In this document: positions 9,078-21,804 of the stretch, piece by piece
Layout: every line of letters begins with the position of its first letter
How positions within the stretch are numbered: position 1 is the stretch's first letter
DNA from: Alteromonas lipotrueiana
GTDB taxonomy: Bacteria > Pseudomonadota > Gammaproteobacteria > Enterobacterales > Alteromonadaceae
Assembly (NCBI RefSeq): GCF_019249245.1
Contig: NZ_JAESDK010000008.1
Location: 62,001-126,000, forward strand
Length of the DNA: 64,000 nt
Direction: 5' to 3'
Program-made: the position numbers and the translations under genes
The notes under the pieces: model-generated
Told to the model about the DNA's origin: nothing
What the model saw: the letters and a program-made list of their open reading frames with translations, nothing else
The model's database searches: none

Positions 9078-9141
9078 GTAAACCTCCTAAGGTAGGTAGT
9101 CAACGTAAAGTCAGACCGCCTATGTCAGGCGGCCTTCAATA

Positions 9142-10539
<1,398 letters not shown>

Positions 10540-10560
10540 TTATCTTTTCTAAACCTTCGC

Positions 10561-11421
10561 CTACACCGCCGCGGCGCCGCTTACAATCTCACTAATCTCT
10601 TGTGTGATTGCAGCCTGACGAGCCTTGTTGTATACCAGTTGCAAGTCATCAATAAGATTACCTGCGTTATCGGTAGCAGCTTTCATCGCTACCATTCGTG
10701 CGGCCTGCTCTGAAGCAGCGTTTTCTACCACACCCTGATATACCTGAGACTCAATGTAACGAACCATTAGCGACTCCAGAATTTCTTTCGGGTCAGGTTC
10801 GTAAATGTAGTCCCAGCGATGCTGATAATTTTCGTCTTCTGACTTTGGCAAAGGCAGTAATTGATTGACCACTGGCGTTTGCGTCATGGTGTTCACGAAG
10901 TCGTTAAATACCAGATAAATCCGATCTAACTTGCCTTCGTCGTACGCTCTCAGCATAACGCGTACTACACCTACTACGTCACTTACTGTGGGTGTGTCAC
11001 CTAAGCCCGATTCGGCTGCAAGTAAGTTGCCACCAAACCGTTTAAAAAAGGCACAGGCTTTTGCACCTACGGCCGCAAAGTCTACTTCTACATCTTTGTT
11101 GCGCCAGGTTTTTACTTCCTGGGTAACACGCTTAAATTCGTTGGTATTTAAACCCCCGCAAAGCCCGCGATCGGTAGAAATGACAATGTAGCCAACTCGC
11201 TTCACGTCACGCTCTTCAAGGTAAGGATGACGATATTCGAGATTACCGTTAGCAATGTGACCAATCACTTTAAGCATGTTCTGTGCATATGGACGCCCGG
11301 TGGACATGCGTTCCTGCGCCTTTTTCATTTTTGACGCGGCAACCATTTCCATAGCACTGGTAATTTTTTGAGTATTTTTGATACTCCCAATCTTACCTTT
11401 TATCTCTTTACCACTGGCCAT
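10561..11421 (-). CDS. atpG: ATP synthase F1 gamma subunit
   Basis: 286 residues. Gamma is the rotating central shaft. The N-terminal coiled-coil helix ([19 protein letters not shown] then [13 protein letters not shown]) and the C-terminal helix ([19 protein letters not shown] then [12 protein letters not shown]) that insert in the alpha3beta3 ring are conserved. The GLCGGLN motif is present. The length matches the family. Confidence 0.97.
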   Translation of the reverse strand: MASGKEIKGKIGSIKNTQKITSAMEMVAASKMKKAQERMSTGRPYAQNMLKVIGHIANGNLEYRHPYLEERDVKRVGYIVISTDRGLCGGLNTNEFKRVTQEVKTWRNKDVEVDFAAVGAKACAFFKRFGGNLLAAESGLGDTPTVSDVVGVVRVMLRAYDEGKLDRIYLVFNDFVNTMTQTPVVNQLLPLPKSEDENYQHRWDYIYEPDPKEILESLMVRYIESQVYQGVVENAASEQAARMVAMKAATDNAGNLIDDLQLVYNKARQAAITQEISEIVSGAAAV

Positions 11422-11474
11422 GACTATCTCCCGTTAACCTAACGTTGTGCTGGCTTTACAGCCAGCACTAGCGA

Positions 11475-13016
11475 TTACCACGTTTGTGTTTCTTTGAATT
11501 TTTTCAAAGCGTCACTTAATTTCGCAGCAATGTCGTCGTTGTAGTTACCAGACTCGTTGATAGTGTTCATCAGCTCAGTGTGATCGCTGTTCATGTAAGA
11601 ATGCAGCGAGGCTTCAAAATCCAGAATCTTGTCTAGCTCAACGTCTTTCAGGAAACCCTTCTCTACGGCGAACAAAGACACACCCATGTCAGCAATTGAC
11701 AATGGTGCATATTGTTTCTGCTTCATCAGCTCAGTTACACGCTCACCATGTTCAAGCTGTTCACGGGTTGCTTCGTCAAGGTCAGAAGCAAACTGTGAGA
11801 ATGCCGCCAATTCACGATACTGTGCAAGTGCCAAACGAATACCACCGCCCAGCTTCTTGATAATCTTGGTCTGTGCAGCCCCCCCTACCCGTGATACTGA
11901 AACACCAGCGTTAACAGCAGGACGAATACCTGCGTTAAACAGGTCAGTTTCTAAGAATATCTGACCATCGGTGATTGAGATAACGTTAGTAGGTACGAAC
12001 GCAGAAACGTCACCAGCCTGAGTTTCGATGATAGGCAATGCGGTTAATGAACCTGTTTTACCTTTCACTTCACCATTGGTGAACTTTTCAACGAAGTGTT
12101 CGTTTACACGAGCAGCACGTTCTAGCAAACGCGAGTGAAGATAGAAAACATCACCTGGGTATGCTTCACGACCTGGTGGGCGTTTTAGCAGCAATGAAAT
12201 CTGACGATACGCTACGGCTTGTTTTGACAGATCATCATAAATAATCAGTGCATCTTCACCACGGTCACGGAAGAATTCGCCCATGGTACAACCTGAATAC
12301 GGTGCCAAATATTGTAAGGCAGCAGATTCAGAAGCTGAAGCAGCAACAATGATTGTGTGTGCCAGCGCGCCATGTTCTTCCAGCTTACGTACTACGTTAG
12401 CAATGGTAGAGGCTTTTTGACCAACCGCTACGTACACACATTTAATGCCTGTATCTTTTTGGTTGATGATAGCATCTACGGCCATCGCCGTTTTACCGGT
12501 CTGACGGTCACCGATGATCAACTCACGCTGACCTCGGCCAACCGGAACCATCGCATCAACAGACTTATAACCAGTTTGTACTGGCTGGTCTACTGACTGA
12601 CGTTCGATAACACCTGGTGCAATTTTCTCAACCGGCTCAAAGCCTGCTGCCTCAATTGAACCTTTACCATCTATTGGCTCACCCAGAGTGTTAACAACAC
12701 GTCCAAGTAGTGCACGGCCTACCGGTACTTCTAAGATACGGCCGGTTGACTGTACTTTTGTTCCTTCAGTCAAATCCGCATAAGGACCCATTACAACGGC
12801 ACCAACTGAGTCTCGCTCAAGGTTTAGTGCAATTGCATAGCGACTGCCAGGAAGCTCGATCATCTCGCCTTGTTTAACGTCGGCAAGGCCATGAATACGG
12901 ATAATTCCGTCGGTTACTGCAACGATAGTACCTTCGTTGCGTGCTTCACTGGATACATTAAACTGCTCAATTCTTTTCTTGATCAGTTCTGCAATTTCAG
13001 TGGAATTAAGTTGCAT
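11475..13016 (-). CDS. atpA: ATP synthase F1 alpha subunit
   Basis: 513 residues from the ATG at 13016, the same length as E. coli AtpA. The upstream extension to 13085 in the same frame overlaps atpH and is rejected because GGGGAT sits just before 13016 and the protein then begins [16 protein letters not shown]. Alpha binds non-catalytic nucleotide: Walker A GDRQTGKT and the [12 protein letters not shown] strand are intact, as is the ISVSRVG-type arginine-finger region ([12 protein letters not shown]). Confidence 0.97.
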   Translation of the reverse strand: MQLNSTEIAELIKKRIEQFNVSSEARNEGTIVAVTDGIIRIHGLADVKQGEMIELPGSRYAIALNLERDSVGAVVMGPYADLTEGTKVQSTGRILEVPVGRALLGRVVNTLGEPIDGKGSIEAAGFEPVEKIAPGVIERQSVDQPVQTGYKSVDAMVPVGRGQRELIIGDRQTGKTAMAVDAIINQKDTGIKCVYVAVGQKASTIANVVRKLEEHGALAHTIIVAASASESAALQYLAPYSGCTMGEFFRDRGEDALIIYDDLSKQAVAYRQISLLLKRPPGREAYPGDVFYLHSRLLERAARVNEHFVEKFTNGEVKGKTGSLTALPIIETQAGDVSAFVPTNVISITDGQIFLETDLFNAGIRPAVNAGVSVSRVGGAAQTKIIKKLGGGIRLALAQYRELAAFSQFASDLDEATREQLEHGERVTELMKQKQYAPLSIADMGVSLFAVEKGFLKDVELDKILDFEASLHSYMNSDHTELMNTINESGNYNDDIAAKLSDALKKFKETQTW

Positions 13017-13029
13017 GCTCTTATCCCCG

Positions 13030-13563
13030 TTATGCTTGTAACGTATCGGCCAAACGTTCCAGTTTTGATTTAACTGAACCGTCAATTACTGTATCGCCAG
13101 CTTTAACAACAAAGCCTGCTAACAGGGCAGAATCTACATTACAATTAAGCTTCACTTTACGTGCCAAACGCTCTTCTAATGTTGCCGAAATTTGTGACTT
13201 TTGCTGAGCGGTAAGCTCAGTAGCTGATGTAATGTCCACCTCTATGATTTTGTCATAGTCGGCTTTAAATGCATCAAACAGGTCACTAATGACTGGTAAG
13301 GCAACCAAGCGCTCATTCTCTGCCAGAACTTTAATAAAGTTTTGGCCGTTTTGGTCAAGTTGTTCACCACACACGTTGATAAATATCTCAGCCAGTGATT
13401 CAGGAGCAATGGCACCAGTTAATACCTGGTGCATTTCATTGTTCTGAGCCACCTGACCGGCAAATACCAGCATGTCTTGCCATTGGGCAACAGTGTTGTG
13501 CTCGACAGCGAAATCGAAAGCAGCTTTAGCGTAAGGACGAGCAACGGTTGTCAATTCAGACAT
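13030..13563 (-). CDS. atpH: ATP synthase F1 delta subunit
   Basis: 177 residues, as in E. coli. Delta caps the alpha3beta3 hexamer and ties it to the b-subunit stator. The family signatures [14 protein letters not shown] at the N-terminus and the C-terminal strand-turn ([19 protein letters not shown], then SKLERL) are clear. It is spaced 14 bases from atpF and 13 from atpA. Confidence 0.96.
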   Translation of the reverse strand: MSELTTVARPYAKAAFDFAVEHNTVAQWQDMLVFAGQVAQNNEMHQVLTGAIAPESLAEIFINVCGEQLDQNGQNFIKVLAENERLVALPVISDLFDAFKADYDKIIEVDITSATELTAQQKSQISATLEERLARKVKLNCNVDSALLAGFVVKAGDTVIDGSVKSKLERLADTLQA

Positions 13564-13577
13564 GGCTCATCTCCCCC

Positions 13578-14048
13578 TTAAAGCTCAGCGACAAGTTTTT
13601 CAACAATGTCGTTTTGTGCTTGTGCATCAATTTCGCGCTGTAGGATTTGTTGCGCACCGGCAACCGCCAGGGCAGCCACATGCTTGCGCAATTCCTCTTT
13701 GGCACGATTGCGTTCAGCTTCAATCTCGGCATAACCAGAAGCGATAATTTTTTCGCGTTCGGCCTGACCACGTTGCGTTTCCTCATCAACTAACTGAGAA
13801 CCGCGCTTTTTGGCCTGTTCGATAATTTCAGCTGCCTGCGCTTTCGCCTCTTTCAACTGTCCGGTCGCTTTTTGTTGAGCAAGCTCTAAGTCTTTCTCAG
13901 CACGATCGGAAGCTTCAAGGCCATCGGCAATCTTTTTCTGACGCTCTTCAATCGCGGCCAATAGTGGCGGCCATACGTACTTCATGCAGAACCACACGAA
14001 GACCATAAACGCGATTAATTGACCTATTAGAGTGGCGTTAATATTCAC
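13578..14048 (-). CDS. atpF: ATP synthase Fo b subunit
   Basis: 156 residues, the standard length. One N-terminal membrane helix ([20 protein letters not shown]) is followed by a long charged coiled coil rich in Ala, Glu and Lys that forms the peripheral stalk and ends near delta. It lies between atpE and atpH, as in other gammaproteobacteria. Confidence 0.97.
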   Translation of the reverse strand: MNINATLIGQLIAFMVFVWFCMKYVWPPLLAAIEERQKKIADGLEASDRAEKDLELAQQKATGQLKEAKAQAAEIIEQAKKRGSQLVDEETQRGQAEREKIIASGYAEIEAERNRAKEELRKHVAALAVAGAQQILQREIDAQAQNDIVEKLVAEL

Positions 14049-14097
14049 AACCGCTCCTCCTCATTAATGTTCGCTAATAGACGGTAGTATTTTAAAA

Positions 14098-14319
<222 letters not shown>

Positions 14320-14416
14320 TTACGTCTCCGATTTAAGTTAAATATTAAAGTTAAAAGTTAAAAATGAATGACGACAGCCCAGGTTTCAGTTGTACTGGGC
14401 TAGCACCGGTACTTCG

Positions 14417-15319
<903 letters not shown>

Positions 15320-15340
15320 TCAACGGCCTTTTTTTCGTTT

Positions 15341-15754
15341 TTATTGGCGGCTATGTTGTTGAAGTAAGGCCAGCCAGTGGCTAACCATTGCTACTGCAAA
15401 ACCGGCAAATAATGCCAAAGGGGTTGCGTTGACCCACGTAAATGCAATAACAAACAAAATAATGCTTAATGCCAGTTTTACCTTTGCTCCCTGGCTAAAA
15501 CTTCGGGCCACTTGCTGATTATGGCGGGCCCCGGAATATTTAAACGCAAATACCGCAAAAACAATGTTGGGTAACAGACTAATTAAAGCCCCAAAAAAAA
15601 CAGAAACGCCTATTTTTGTACCGGCGAACAATCCTGCAGCTATGGCAATAACCACGGCGACCGTGGCTTGTACGGCTATTGCTCGCTTAGCAATAGATTT
15701 TCCGGTAGCGGCGAGGTCAGTGCGTTTAGTACTTCTCAACGTTATTCTGCCCAA
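15341..15754 (-). CDS. atpI: ATP synthase accessory protein I
   Basis: 137 residues with four predicted membrane helices (VQATVAVVIAIAAGLFAG; VSVFFGALISLLPNIVFAVF; KLALSIILFVIAFTW; LALFAGFAVAMVSHWLALL). AtpI helps assemble the c-ring and is not part of the finished complex. The start is uncertain: the longest frame begins with TTG at 15754, another in-frame TTG is at 15739, and no ATG is available. The promoter just upstream predicts a very short leader for 15754 and favours 15739. It is the first gene of the operon. Confidence 0.85.
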   Translation of the reverse strand: MGRITLRSTKRTDLAATGKSIAKRAIAVQATVAVVIAIAAGLFAGTKIGVSVFFGALISLLPNIVFAVFAFKYSGARHNQQVARSFSQGAKVKLALSIILFVIAFTWVNATPLALFAGFAVAMVSHWLALLQQHSRQ

Positions 15755-15761
15755 CTAAAAA

Positions 15762-15797
15762 GCGTCAGAAGTATACTGTTTTATCGATAATATTCAA
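15762..15797 (-). promoter_or_regulatory. Likely sigma70 promoter of the atp operon
   Basis: On the minus strand TTGAAT (complement of 15792-15797) and TATACT (complement of 15770-15775) are separated by 16 bases, matching 4/6 and 5/6 of the sigma70 consensus. The predicted transcript start, about 15763, lies just ahead of atpI. Confidence 0.6.
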
Positions 15798-15918
15798 CAG
15801 TGCATCGTGTATTGAAAGTGATTTTGAAAACTTTCTGTGACGATTACGTTACAGTGGCCATTCTAGACACAAAAGTGATTATATTTCGACCATATATTGT
15901 CTAAATTTATTAAACTGC

Positions 15919-16797
15919 CTAGCTCATTTTCGTTAAAATACCATCAAGCTGCTCTAAATCACTGAAATTAATCACTATCTTGCCTTTACCCTTGGCATTG
16001 TGATCAATTGAAACAGCGGTACCAAAGTTGTCAGACAAACGAGTCATCAAACTTTGTACATCAGGGTCTATGGTTTTTTCAGGTTTGGGCTTAGCGGGCT
16101 CTAAAAACTTACGCACCAGTTTTTCAGTGTCGCGCACGGTAAGTCCCTTGCCCGATACCACCTGTGCAGCCTCGGTTTGTTGATCGCCCGACAGCGCCAG
16201 CAAAGCACGGGCGTGGCCCATCTCAATATCGCCATGCTCTAACAGCAATTTAACGTCTTCGTTCAAATTATTCAGGCGTAATAAATTGGTGACTGAAGTA
16301 CGTGATTTGCCTACCGCTTCGGCGACTTCTGCGTGAGTCAGTTCAAATTCTTTCATCAGACGCTCAAGGGCTATCGCTTCTTCCATAGCATTAAGGTCTT
16401 CACGCTGGATATTCTCGATCAGCGCAATAGCGACTGCAGCTTCATCTGGCACATCTTTAACAATACAGGGGACCGTATCCAGCTCGGCCATCTGAGCAGC
16501 ACGCCAGCGTCGTTCGCCCGCTATAATTTCATAGTGCTGGGTGTCTACCTGGCGAACTACAATGGGCTGAATAATACCTTGAGAGCGAATAGATAAAGAA
16601 AGCTCATCTAGTGCTTCAGGTGACATGTCTTTACGTGGCTGATATTTACCCGGTCGCAAGAACTCTATAGGCAGCTTGCACAACTCAGAATCAGATGGTG
16701 AGGGTGAAGCCTGCTCTGATGTTTGATGAGGTGAAGACTGACTGGTTGCCAACAGGGCGTCCAAACCCCGCCCAAGTCCTCTTTTTTTTGCTGACAT
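15919..16797 (-). CDS. parB: Chromosome partitioning protein ParB
   Basis: 292 residues. The N-terminal arm is typical (KKRGLGRGLDALLA). The ParB/CTPase domain has GERRWRAAQMAEL, and the helix-turn-helix follows (THAEVAEAVGKSRTSVTNLLRL). A C-terminal dimerisation segment is present. ParB loads at parS, spreads as a CTP-dependent clamp, and is moved by ParA. Two parS sites matching the known 16-mer lie 22 kb away inside recF (38353 and 38983). It is preceded by parA with a 65-base gap in one operon. Confidence 0.96.
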   Translation of the reverse strand: MSAKKRGLGRGLDALLATSQSSPHQTSEQASPSPSDSELCKLPIEFLRPGKYQPRKDMSPEALDELSLSIRSQGIIQPIVVRQVDTQHYEIIAGERRWRAAQMAELDTVPCIVKDVPDEAAVAIALIENIQREDLNAMEEAIALERLMKEFELTHAEVAEAVGKSRTSVTNLLRLNNLNEDVKLLLEHGDIEMGHARALLALSGDQQTEAAQVVSGKGLTVRDTEKLVRKFLEPAKPKPEKTIDPDVQSLMTRLSDNFGTAVSIDHNAKGKGKIVINFSDLEQLDGILTKMS

Positions 16798-16862
16798 AGT
16801 TTCCTCAAAGACTCACAGTATGCCGGTTATCACCGGTCATTGTTATTGATTATCGTTCTTAC

Positions 16863-17657
16863 TTATCCGGCTTTGGCCGCTTGAACACCGGCTTTGTCGC
16901 GGCGGCGCAGAATTTCACCGGCAAGAGCAAGATACGCTTTGGCCCCGGTTGACGATTTATCATAGTACATCGCCGGTGTGCCAAAGCTGGGGGCCTCTGC
17001 TAATCGTACATTTCTTGGTATCACAGTTCGATAAACCTGCTCACCAAAATGACGTTTTAACTGTTCTGATACATCGTTAGCAAGGCGATTGCGTGGGTCG
17101 TACATGGTACGTAAAACACCCTCAATTTTCAGCTCAGGGTTCACCACAGAGGCCAATTTTCCAATGGTGTCCATTAGCGCGGTTATCCCTTCTAATGCGT
17201 AGTATTCGCACTGCATGGGAACCAGAACAGAGTCTGCTGCTGCCAGGGCATTGACAGTCAATTGATTTAACGAAGGCGGACAGTCGATAAATATAAAGTC
17301 GTAGTAATCAAGTACAGGCTTTAATGCATTGCGCAAACGTACTTCGCGGGCAAACATTTCCATTAACTTGATTTCAGCTGCGGTAACGTCGCCATTCGCC
17401 GGAATAAGATCATACTTACCACTGGTGCTTTTTAGCATAACCTCGTTAATAGGCTGCTCTTCTATTAACAGTTCAAAGCACGTTGCCGGTACATCGTATT
17501 TATCAATGCCGCTGCCCATGGTGGCATTGCCCTGAGGATCTAAATCAATAAGCAGCACTTTGCGTTTGGTCGCGGCCATAGAAGCGGCAACATTTACTGC
17601 GGTCGTTGTTTTGCCCACGCCGCCTTTTTGATTCGCAATTGCGATTACCTTAGCCAC
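16863..17657 (-). CDS. parA: Chromosome partitioning ATPase ParA (Soj)
   Basis: 264 residues. The deviant Walker A motif KGGVGKTTTAVN near residue 11, Walker A' (LLIDLDPQGNATMGSG) and Walker B (FIFIDCPPSL) mark the chromosomal ParA family. ParA binds DNA non-specifically as an ATP dimer and moves ParB-parS complexes. It sits 12 bases after rsmG and before parB, the usual mnmG-rsmG-parA-parB order. Confidence 0.97.
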   Translation of the reverse strand: MAKVIAIANQKGGVGKTTTAVNVAASMAATKRKVLLIDLDPQGNATMGSGIDKYDVPATCFELLIEEQPINEVMLKSTSGKYDLIPANGDVTAAEIKLMEMFAREVRLRNALKPVLDYYDFIFIDCPPSLNQLTVNALAAADSVLVPMQCEYYALEGITALMDTIGKLASVVNPELKIEGVLRTMYDPRNRLANDVSEQLKRHFGEQVYRTVIPRNVRLAEAPSFGTPAMYYDKSSTGAKAYLALAGEILRRRDKAGVQAAKAG

Positions 17658-17669
17658 ACTTAATCCTGT

Positions 17670-18314
17670 TTAAACTTTTCGAATAGTCACCAGGTGACGT
17701 TCACCGACAAGATCAGGCACATTCAAAGCCGATATGGACTCTATTTGAAAGTGACTGCTTACTTCGTCAATTTCGCTTTGAGGAAACTGTCCTTTGAGTG
17801 CCAAAAATTTTCCTTTCGAATCTACCAGATGCTCGCACCAGTGCAACATATCTTTTAGCGAAGCAAAGGCTCGGCTTAGCACTATAGCATAGGGCTGTGA
17901 ATTTTGATGGTCTTCAACCCGACTGTGAACACAGGTAACGTTGTCTAGTTTTAATTCATGGGCACATTGTTTCATAAAGCGTACCCGTTTACCCAGGCTA
18001 TCAAGCAACGTAAAACTGACATCAGGATTAACGATTGCCAAAGGCATTCCAGGTAAACCAGGCCCGGTGCCAACATCTATAACAGGGTCTGCATTGATAG
18101 CCGGCGAAACACTCAGCGAATCAAGCAGATGTTTTATCACCATTTGCTCCGGGTCTCGTACCGAAGTTAAATTGTAAGCTTTATTCCACTTATGCATCAG
18201 GCATATATAGTCAACCAACTGCTGTTGTTGATGAGCACTTACCGTGACCGTCATTTTTTGCAGACCCTGAGTCAAAATCTCAGCGAGACGCGTTTTATTT
18301 ACTGTTTGTGTCAC
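17670..18314 (-). CDS. rsmG: 16S rRNA (guanine527-N7)-methyltransferase
   Basis: 214 residues. The class I methyltransferase SAM motif [17 protein letters not shown], the substrate-side [19 protein letters not shown] and the VLSRAFASL segment identify RsmG (GidB). It methylates G527 of 16S rRNA, and its loss gives low-level streptomycin resistance in other species. It starts with GTG at 18314, whose bases overlap the TGA stop of mnmG (GTGA), implying translational coupling. Confidence 0.95.
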   Translation of the reverse strand: MTQTVNKTRLAEILTQGLQKMTVTVSAHQQQQLVDYICLMHKWNKAYNLTSVRDPEQMVIKHLLDSLSVSPAINADPVIDVGTGPGLPGMPLAIVNPDVSFTLLDSLGKRVRFMKQCAHELKLDNVTCVHSRVEDHQNSQPYAIVLSRAFASLKDMLHWCEHLVDSKGKFLALKGQFPQSEIDEVSSHFQIESISALNVPDLVGERHLVTIRKV

Positions 18315-20212
18315 GCGCTGATTTGCTCCTGCTTGCGTAGCAATCCATATTTTTTAAGGTAAACCAATAACAACGAAATAGCAGCCGGGGTAATGCCTGA
18401 GATACGCGAAGCCTTGCCGATGGTTTCAGGACGGGCGTCGGTTAACTTGGCGACTACTTCGTTCGATAAGCCAGAAATTTTGCTGTAATCAAAATCTTTT
18501 GGCAGCAACGTATTTTCGTGTCGTTGGGTTTTGGCAATTTCTTCAAGCTGACGCGCGATATAACCTGCGTATTTTATCTGAATCTCAACTTGCTGAGCTG
18601 CAATAGGATCATCTAAGCCCGGGCCCAGAGATTCAATCGCCATTAGCTTATCGTAGGTCATTTCAGGACGTCGAATTAACTCTTCAAGAGAATGCTCCCG
18701 GCTAACCGGATTTTTAAGCATAGGATTAAGCGTGGCCACCGCGTCGTGAGACGGATGTACCCACTGCCCGCGCAGACGCTGTTGCTCACCTTCAACGGCT
18801 TCCATTTTTGTGTTGAATGCGCGCCACCGTTCATCATCCACCAAACCAATGTCACGGCCTAATGCCGTAAGGCGCATATCTGCGTTGTCTTCGCGTAGCA
18901 ATAAGCGATATTCTGCACGGCTGGTAAACATGCGGTAAGGTTCTTTGGTACCCATGGTAGCAAGATCGTCTATCAGAACACCCATATAAGCCTGATCGCG
19001 ACGCAGAATAAGTGGATCTTTGTTTTGAACCTGCAAAGCTGCATTGGCGCCGGCAATAAGCCCCTGAGCACCGGCTTCTTCGTATCCGGTAGTGCCATTA
19101 ATCTGACCAGCAAAAAACAATCCATCCAGATGTTTAGTTTCCAGAGTTTGCTTTAAATCGCGGGGATCAAAAAAGTCATACTCAATGGCATAGCCCGGAC
19201 GCACGATATGCGCATTTTCAAAACCCACAATAGAGCGCACCATTTCTATCTGAACATCAAACGGCAAACTGGTAGAGATACCATTAGGGTAAACCTCCAT
19301 GCTGTTAAGACCTTCGGGCTCTACAAAGATTTGGTGCGAAGATTTATCTGCAAAGCGGGTAATTTTGTCTTCGATGCTCGGACAATATCGTGGCCCGACA
19401 CCTTCAATAATGCCCGTATACATGGGCGAGCGGTCCATACCGCTTCGGATAATGTCATGGGTTTTAGCATTGGTATGGGTGATATAGCACGAAATTTGCC
19501 GTGGGTGCATATCACGGTTGCCCATGAACGAAACCACCGGAACCGGCGTGTCACCAGGTTGAGCCTGCATCTTACTAAAATCGAGACTGCGCGTATCAAG
19601 CCGTGCAGGTGTGCCGGTTTTTAATCTGTCTACCCTGAATGGCAGGGCTCGTAGGCGTTCAGCCAACGCCACTGAGGGTGGATCGCCTGCCCGGCCGCCC
19701 CGATAGTTTTCAAGACCGATATGAATGGTTCCACCTAAAAAGGTACCCACAGTGAGAACCACGGTTTTGGCTTTAAACTTTAAGCCCATTTGCGTGATCA
19801 CACCACAGACACGATCGTTTTCAACAATCAGATCGTCACAGCTTTGTTGAAACAGGGTCAGATTTTCTTGCTGCTCAACCATGGTTCTGATCGACTGACG
19901 ATACAAAGTACGATCGGCCTGAGCTCGGGTAGCCCGTACAGCCGGACCTTTGCTTGAATTCAGGGTGCGAAATTGAATACCACTGCGATCGGTGGCCAGT
20001 GCCATTGCACCGCCTAGTGCATCGATCTCTTTGACCAGATGACCTTTGCCTATTCCGCCGATAGCCGGATTACAGGACATCTGACCGATGGTTTCAATAT
20101 TGTGGGTCAGCAGAAGCGTGTTTGCTCCCATGCGGGCGGCAGCCATCGCAGCTTCGGTACCGGCATGGCCTCCGCCAACGACTATGACATCAAACTCGTG
20201 TTGATAAAACAT
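18311..20212 (-). CDS. mnmG: tRNA uridine-5-carboxymethylaminomethyl modification enzyme, FAD subunit
   Basis: 633 residues from the ATG at 20212, which has GAGG upstream and gives the usual [20 protein letters not shown]. The frame also opens at 20224. MnmG (GidA) works with MnmE, encoded at 30.2 kb, to form cmnm5U at the wobble position of certain tRNAs. The FAD-binding [10 protein letters not shown], the [20 protein letters not shown] block and the C-terminal helical domain for MnmE and tRNA binding are intact. As in many gammaproteobacteria, its 5' end borders oriC. Confidence 0.97.
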   Translation of the reverse strand: MFYQHEFDVIVVGGGHAGTEAAMAAARMGANTLLLTHNIETIGQMSCNPAIGGIGKGHLVKEIDALGGAMALATDRSGIQFRTLNSSKGPAVRATRAQADRTLYRQSIRTMVEQQENLTLFQQSCDDLIVENDRVCGVITQMGLKFKAKTVVLTVGTFLGGTIHIGLENYRGGRAGDPPSVALAERLRALPFRVDRLKTGTPARLDTRSLDFSKMQAQPGDTPVPVVSFMGNRDMHPRQISCYITHTNAKTHDIIRSGMDRSPMYTGIIEGVGPRYCPSIEDKITRFADKSSHQIFVEPEGLNSMEVYPNGISTSLPFDVQIEMVRSIVGFENAHIVRPGYAIEYDFFDPRDLKQTLETKHLDGLFFAGQINGTTGYEEAGAQGLIAGANAALQVQNKDPLILRRDQAYMGVLIDDLATMGTKEPYRMFTSRAEYRLLLREDNADMRLTALGRDIGLVDDERWRAFNTKMEAVEGEQQRLRGQWVHPSHDAVATLNPMLKNPVSREHSLEELIRRPEMTYDKLMAIESLGPGLDDPIAAQQVEIQIKYAGYIARQLEEIAKTQRHENTLLPKDFDYSKISGLSNEVVAKLTDARPETIGKASRISGITPAAISLLLVYLKKYGLLRKQEQISA

Positions 20213-20224
20213 GCTAAACCTCAC

Positions 20225-20775
20225 AATGCAAAGCTGTAAAAATGATCCTGGAACCCTTCGATCAAAAGGGCACGTATTTTAGCTGACTTAGACCGTAATG
20301 AAAACGGTTAAATCTTCTGCATTGCAGTCTGTTTGCGACGAAAGAGCGTGTGCTTATATATAATATGATCTCTTAAGATCTCTTTATTTTTATTATTATT
20401 AGGATCGGCCTGATCTGTTGATAAGCGATCATTCCTTTTAGATCACAGGATCTTACACAATGAATAACCCTTGTACAGAAGCGATCATAACAGGGGCCTG
20501 ATCTTGTGTATAAGGGGCCTATTTATCCACAGGCATGAAATGATGACTTTTTATAAATGGGTTGATCAAAGCTTATACACAGTACTCTGGGTGATCATAT
20601 CCACAAGGGTGATCAAGCTGTGATCGTATTGGGGATAAGTTGTCTAAAAACTAAGGAGTTTGATCAATTGATCGCGGTTTAAAAGGTCTATACCCCGATC
20701 GTTTTACACAGCCGATCTTATCCACATTGCTTCAATGATCTACCGACGTCATTTATGTTCAGTCGATACGATCTT
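20225..20775. other. oriC: Chromosomal replication origin oriC
   Basis: The stretch between mnmG and the dnaC-like gene holds 21 GATC sites (20244 to 20770), against about two expected by chance. It also holds DnaA boxes of the form TTATNCACA: exact matches at 20523-20531 (+), 20573-20581 (+), 20718-20726 (+) and 20505-20513 (-), and one-mismatch sites at 20416-20424 (-), 20597-20605 (+), 20630-20638 (-) and 20702-20710 (+). An AT-rich element with GATCTCTT repeats lies on the mnmG side, as in E. coli oriC. No gene fits here. Confidence 0.93.
20355..20406. promoter_or_regulatory. Probable DNA-unwinding element of oriC
   Basis: A very AT-rich stretch contains two copies of GATCTCTT (20367 and 20377), followed by TTTATTTTTATTATTATTAG and another GATC. 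This resembles the E. coli AT-rich 13-mers (GATCTNTTNTTTT) in sequence and in its position beside the DnaA-box array. Confidence 0.75.
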
Positions 20776-20913
20776 CAGCAAATTTTTACTAATATCAAAA
20801 TAAAGTGTATTTATGCGAGATATTAAAATTAGAAAAAGCGGTTTTGATAGGTAAGGTTGTTGCGTAAATAATGCTAAAACACACATTCGCCAGGCTTTTG
20901 AAACCCTGAAAAT

Positions 20914-20946
20914 AAAAAAACGCCTGATTCTTAACAAAACCAGGCG
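20914..20946 (-). terminator. Terminator of the mioC-dnaT-dnaC operon, facing oriC
   Basis: On the minus strand CGCCTG and CAGGCG form a stem followed by seven T. It lies 32 bases after the dnaC-like stop and should stop leftward transcription before it reaches oriC. Confidence 0.82.
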
Positions 20947-20977
20947 CTGACTTATAACAACAATAGAGACAAAAGAA

Positions 20978-21802
20978 CTACCGAATCTGGTTAGGCTGAT
21001 ATCGTGTGGAGGTACTGCTTGTGGGCTCGGCTTCGCTGGATGTAATGCCACTGCGTCGACTTGGACCTGAAAAGCGTACCCGGTAAGTATCGTATTCTTT
21101 AATACTTTCAAAGCAATAGCGGCCTATTGCGTGTTCGAGTTCGGCCAGATTATGGTTAGTGATCAAAATACAATTCTTTTTATTTACTAGCCGTTGACGC
21201 AGTAAATTGCCCAACCAGCTTTGAGTATTTTTCTTCAGTACACTTTCGTTAACGCAAACCTCATCTAATACTAATAAATCAACTTCAAGCAACTCTTGGT
21301 GGGCGGCACGAAACTTCTGGCCTATGTTGTCTTGAGCGCTAAAATCGTACGAAAAATAACGCATTTCCTGGAGCGTCGATAATTGTCTGTAAAGAACACT
21401 TATTTCGTACTGATCAATAAGTTGATGGGCGATAGCGCCGGCAATATGTGATTTTCCCCGGCCATAATCTCCATAAAATAACATCATATGAGAACCCGAG
21501 TTTCGCCAGGAGGGATCTTCATGAGCAGCAATAAACGACTGGGCAATACTCACCGCCTCTATAACATCATCGCTGTCTTCTACTAAATTAGCAAAGGTCC
21601 ATTTTGGGTTTAAATCTGAGCGACCGTGGATAGCCGTAATACGATCTTTTTTACTGCGTTGCTGACGTTGACGAACCTCAGCATTAGCTTGTTGTTCGTA
21701 TTGAGTGCGTAAGGTTTTGTAATCGGTGTATTCATCTTCTGCCATGCCAGACTTACCCATGGCGCGGGCCAAACTATTAATACGATCTTTAATGGAGTCC
21801 AT
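20978..21802 (-). CDS. DnaC-like replicative helicase loader
   Basis: 274 residues. An AAA+ ATPase with Walker A GDYGRGKS (residues 111-118), Walker B LLVLDE (about 176-181) and a sensor-1-like strand ILITNHNL matches the DnaC/IstB family. The N-terminal 70 residues would be the helicase-binding part, and the segment PKWTFANL aligns with the start of the AAA+ part in DnaC. Its role, inferred from family and place, is loading DnaB helicase at oriC. It starts two bases after the dnaT-like gene. The symbol is withheld because E. coli-type dnaC orthology is not proven. Confidence 0.85.
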   Translation of the reverse strand: MDSIKDRINSLARAMGKSGMAEDEYTDYKTLRTQYEQQANAEVRQRQQRSKKDRITAIHGRSDLNPKWTFANLVEDSDDVIEAVSIAQSFIAAHEDPSWRNSGSHMMLFYGDYGRGKSHIAGAIAHQLIDQYEISVLYRQLSTLQEMRYFSYDFSAQDNIGQKFRAAHQELLEVDLLVLDEVCVNESVLKKNTQSWLGNLLRQRLVNKKNCILITNHNLAELEHAIGRYCFESIKEYDTYRVRFSGPSRRSGITSSEAEPTSSTSTRYQPNQIR

Positions 21803-21804
21803 AA

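Noticed and set aside
20749-21111. 120-codon minus-strand ORF spanning the terminator beside oriC
   Set aside because: It runs across the strong terminator and out of frame over the dnaC-like gene, and its sequence looks non-biological.
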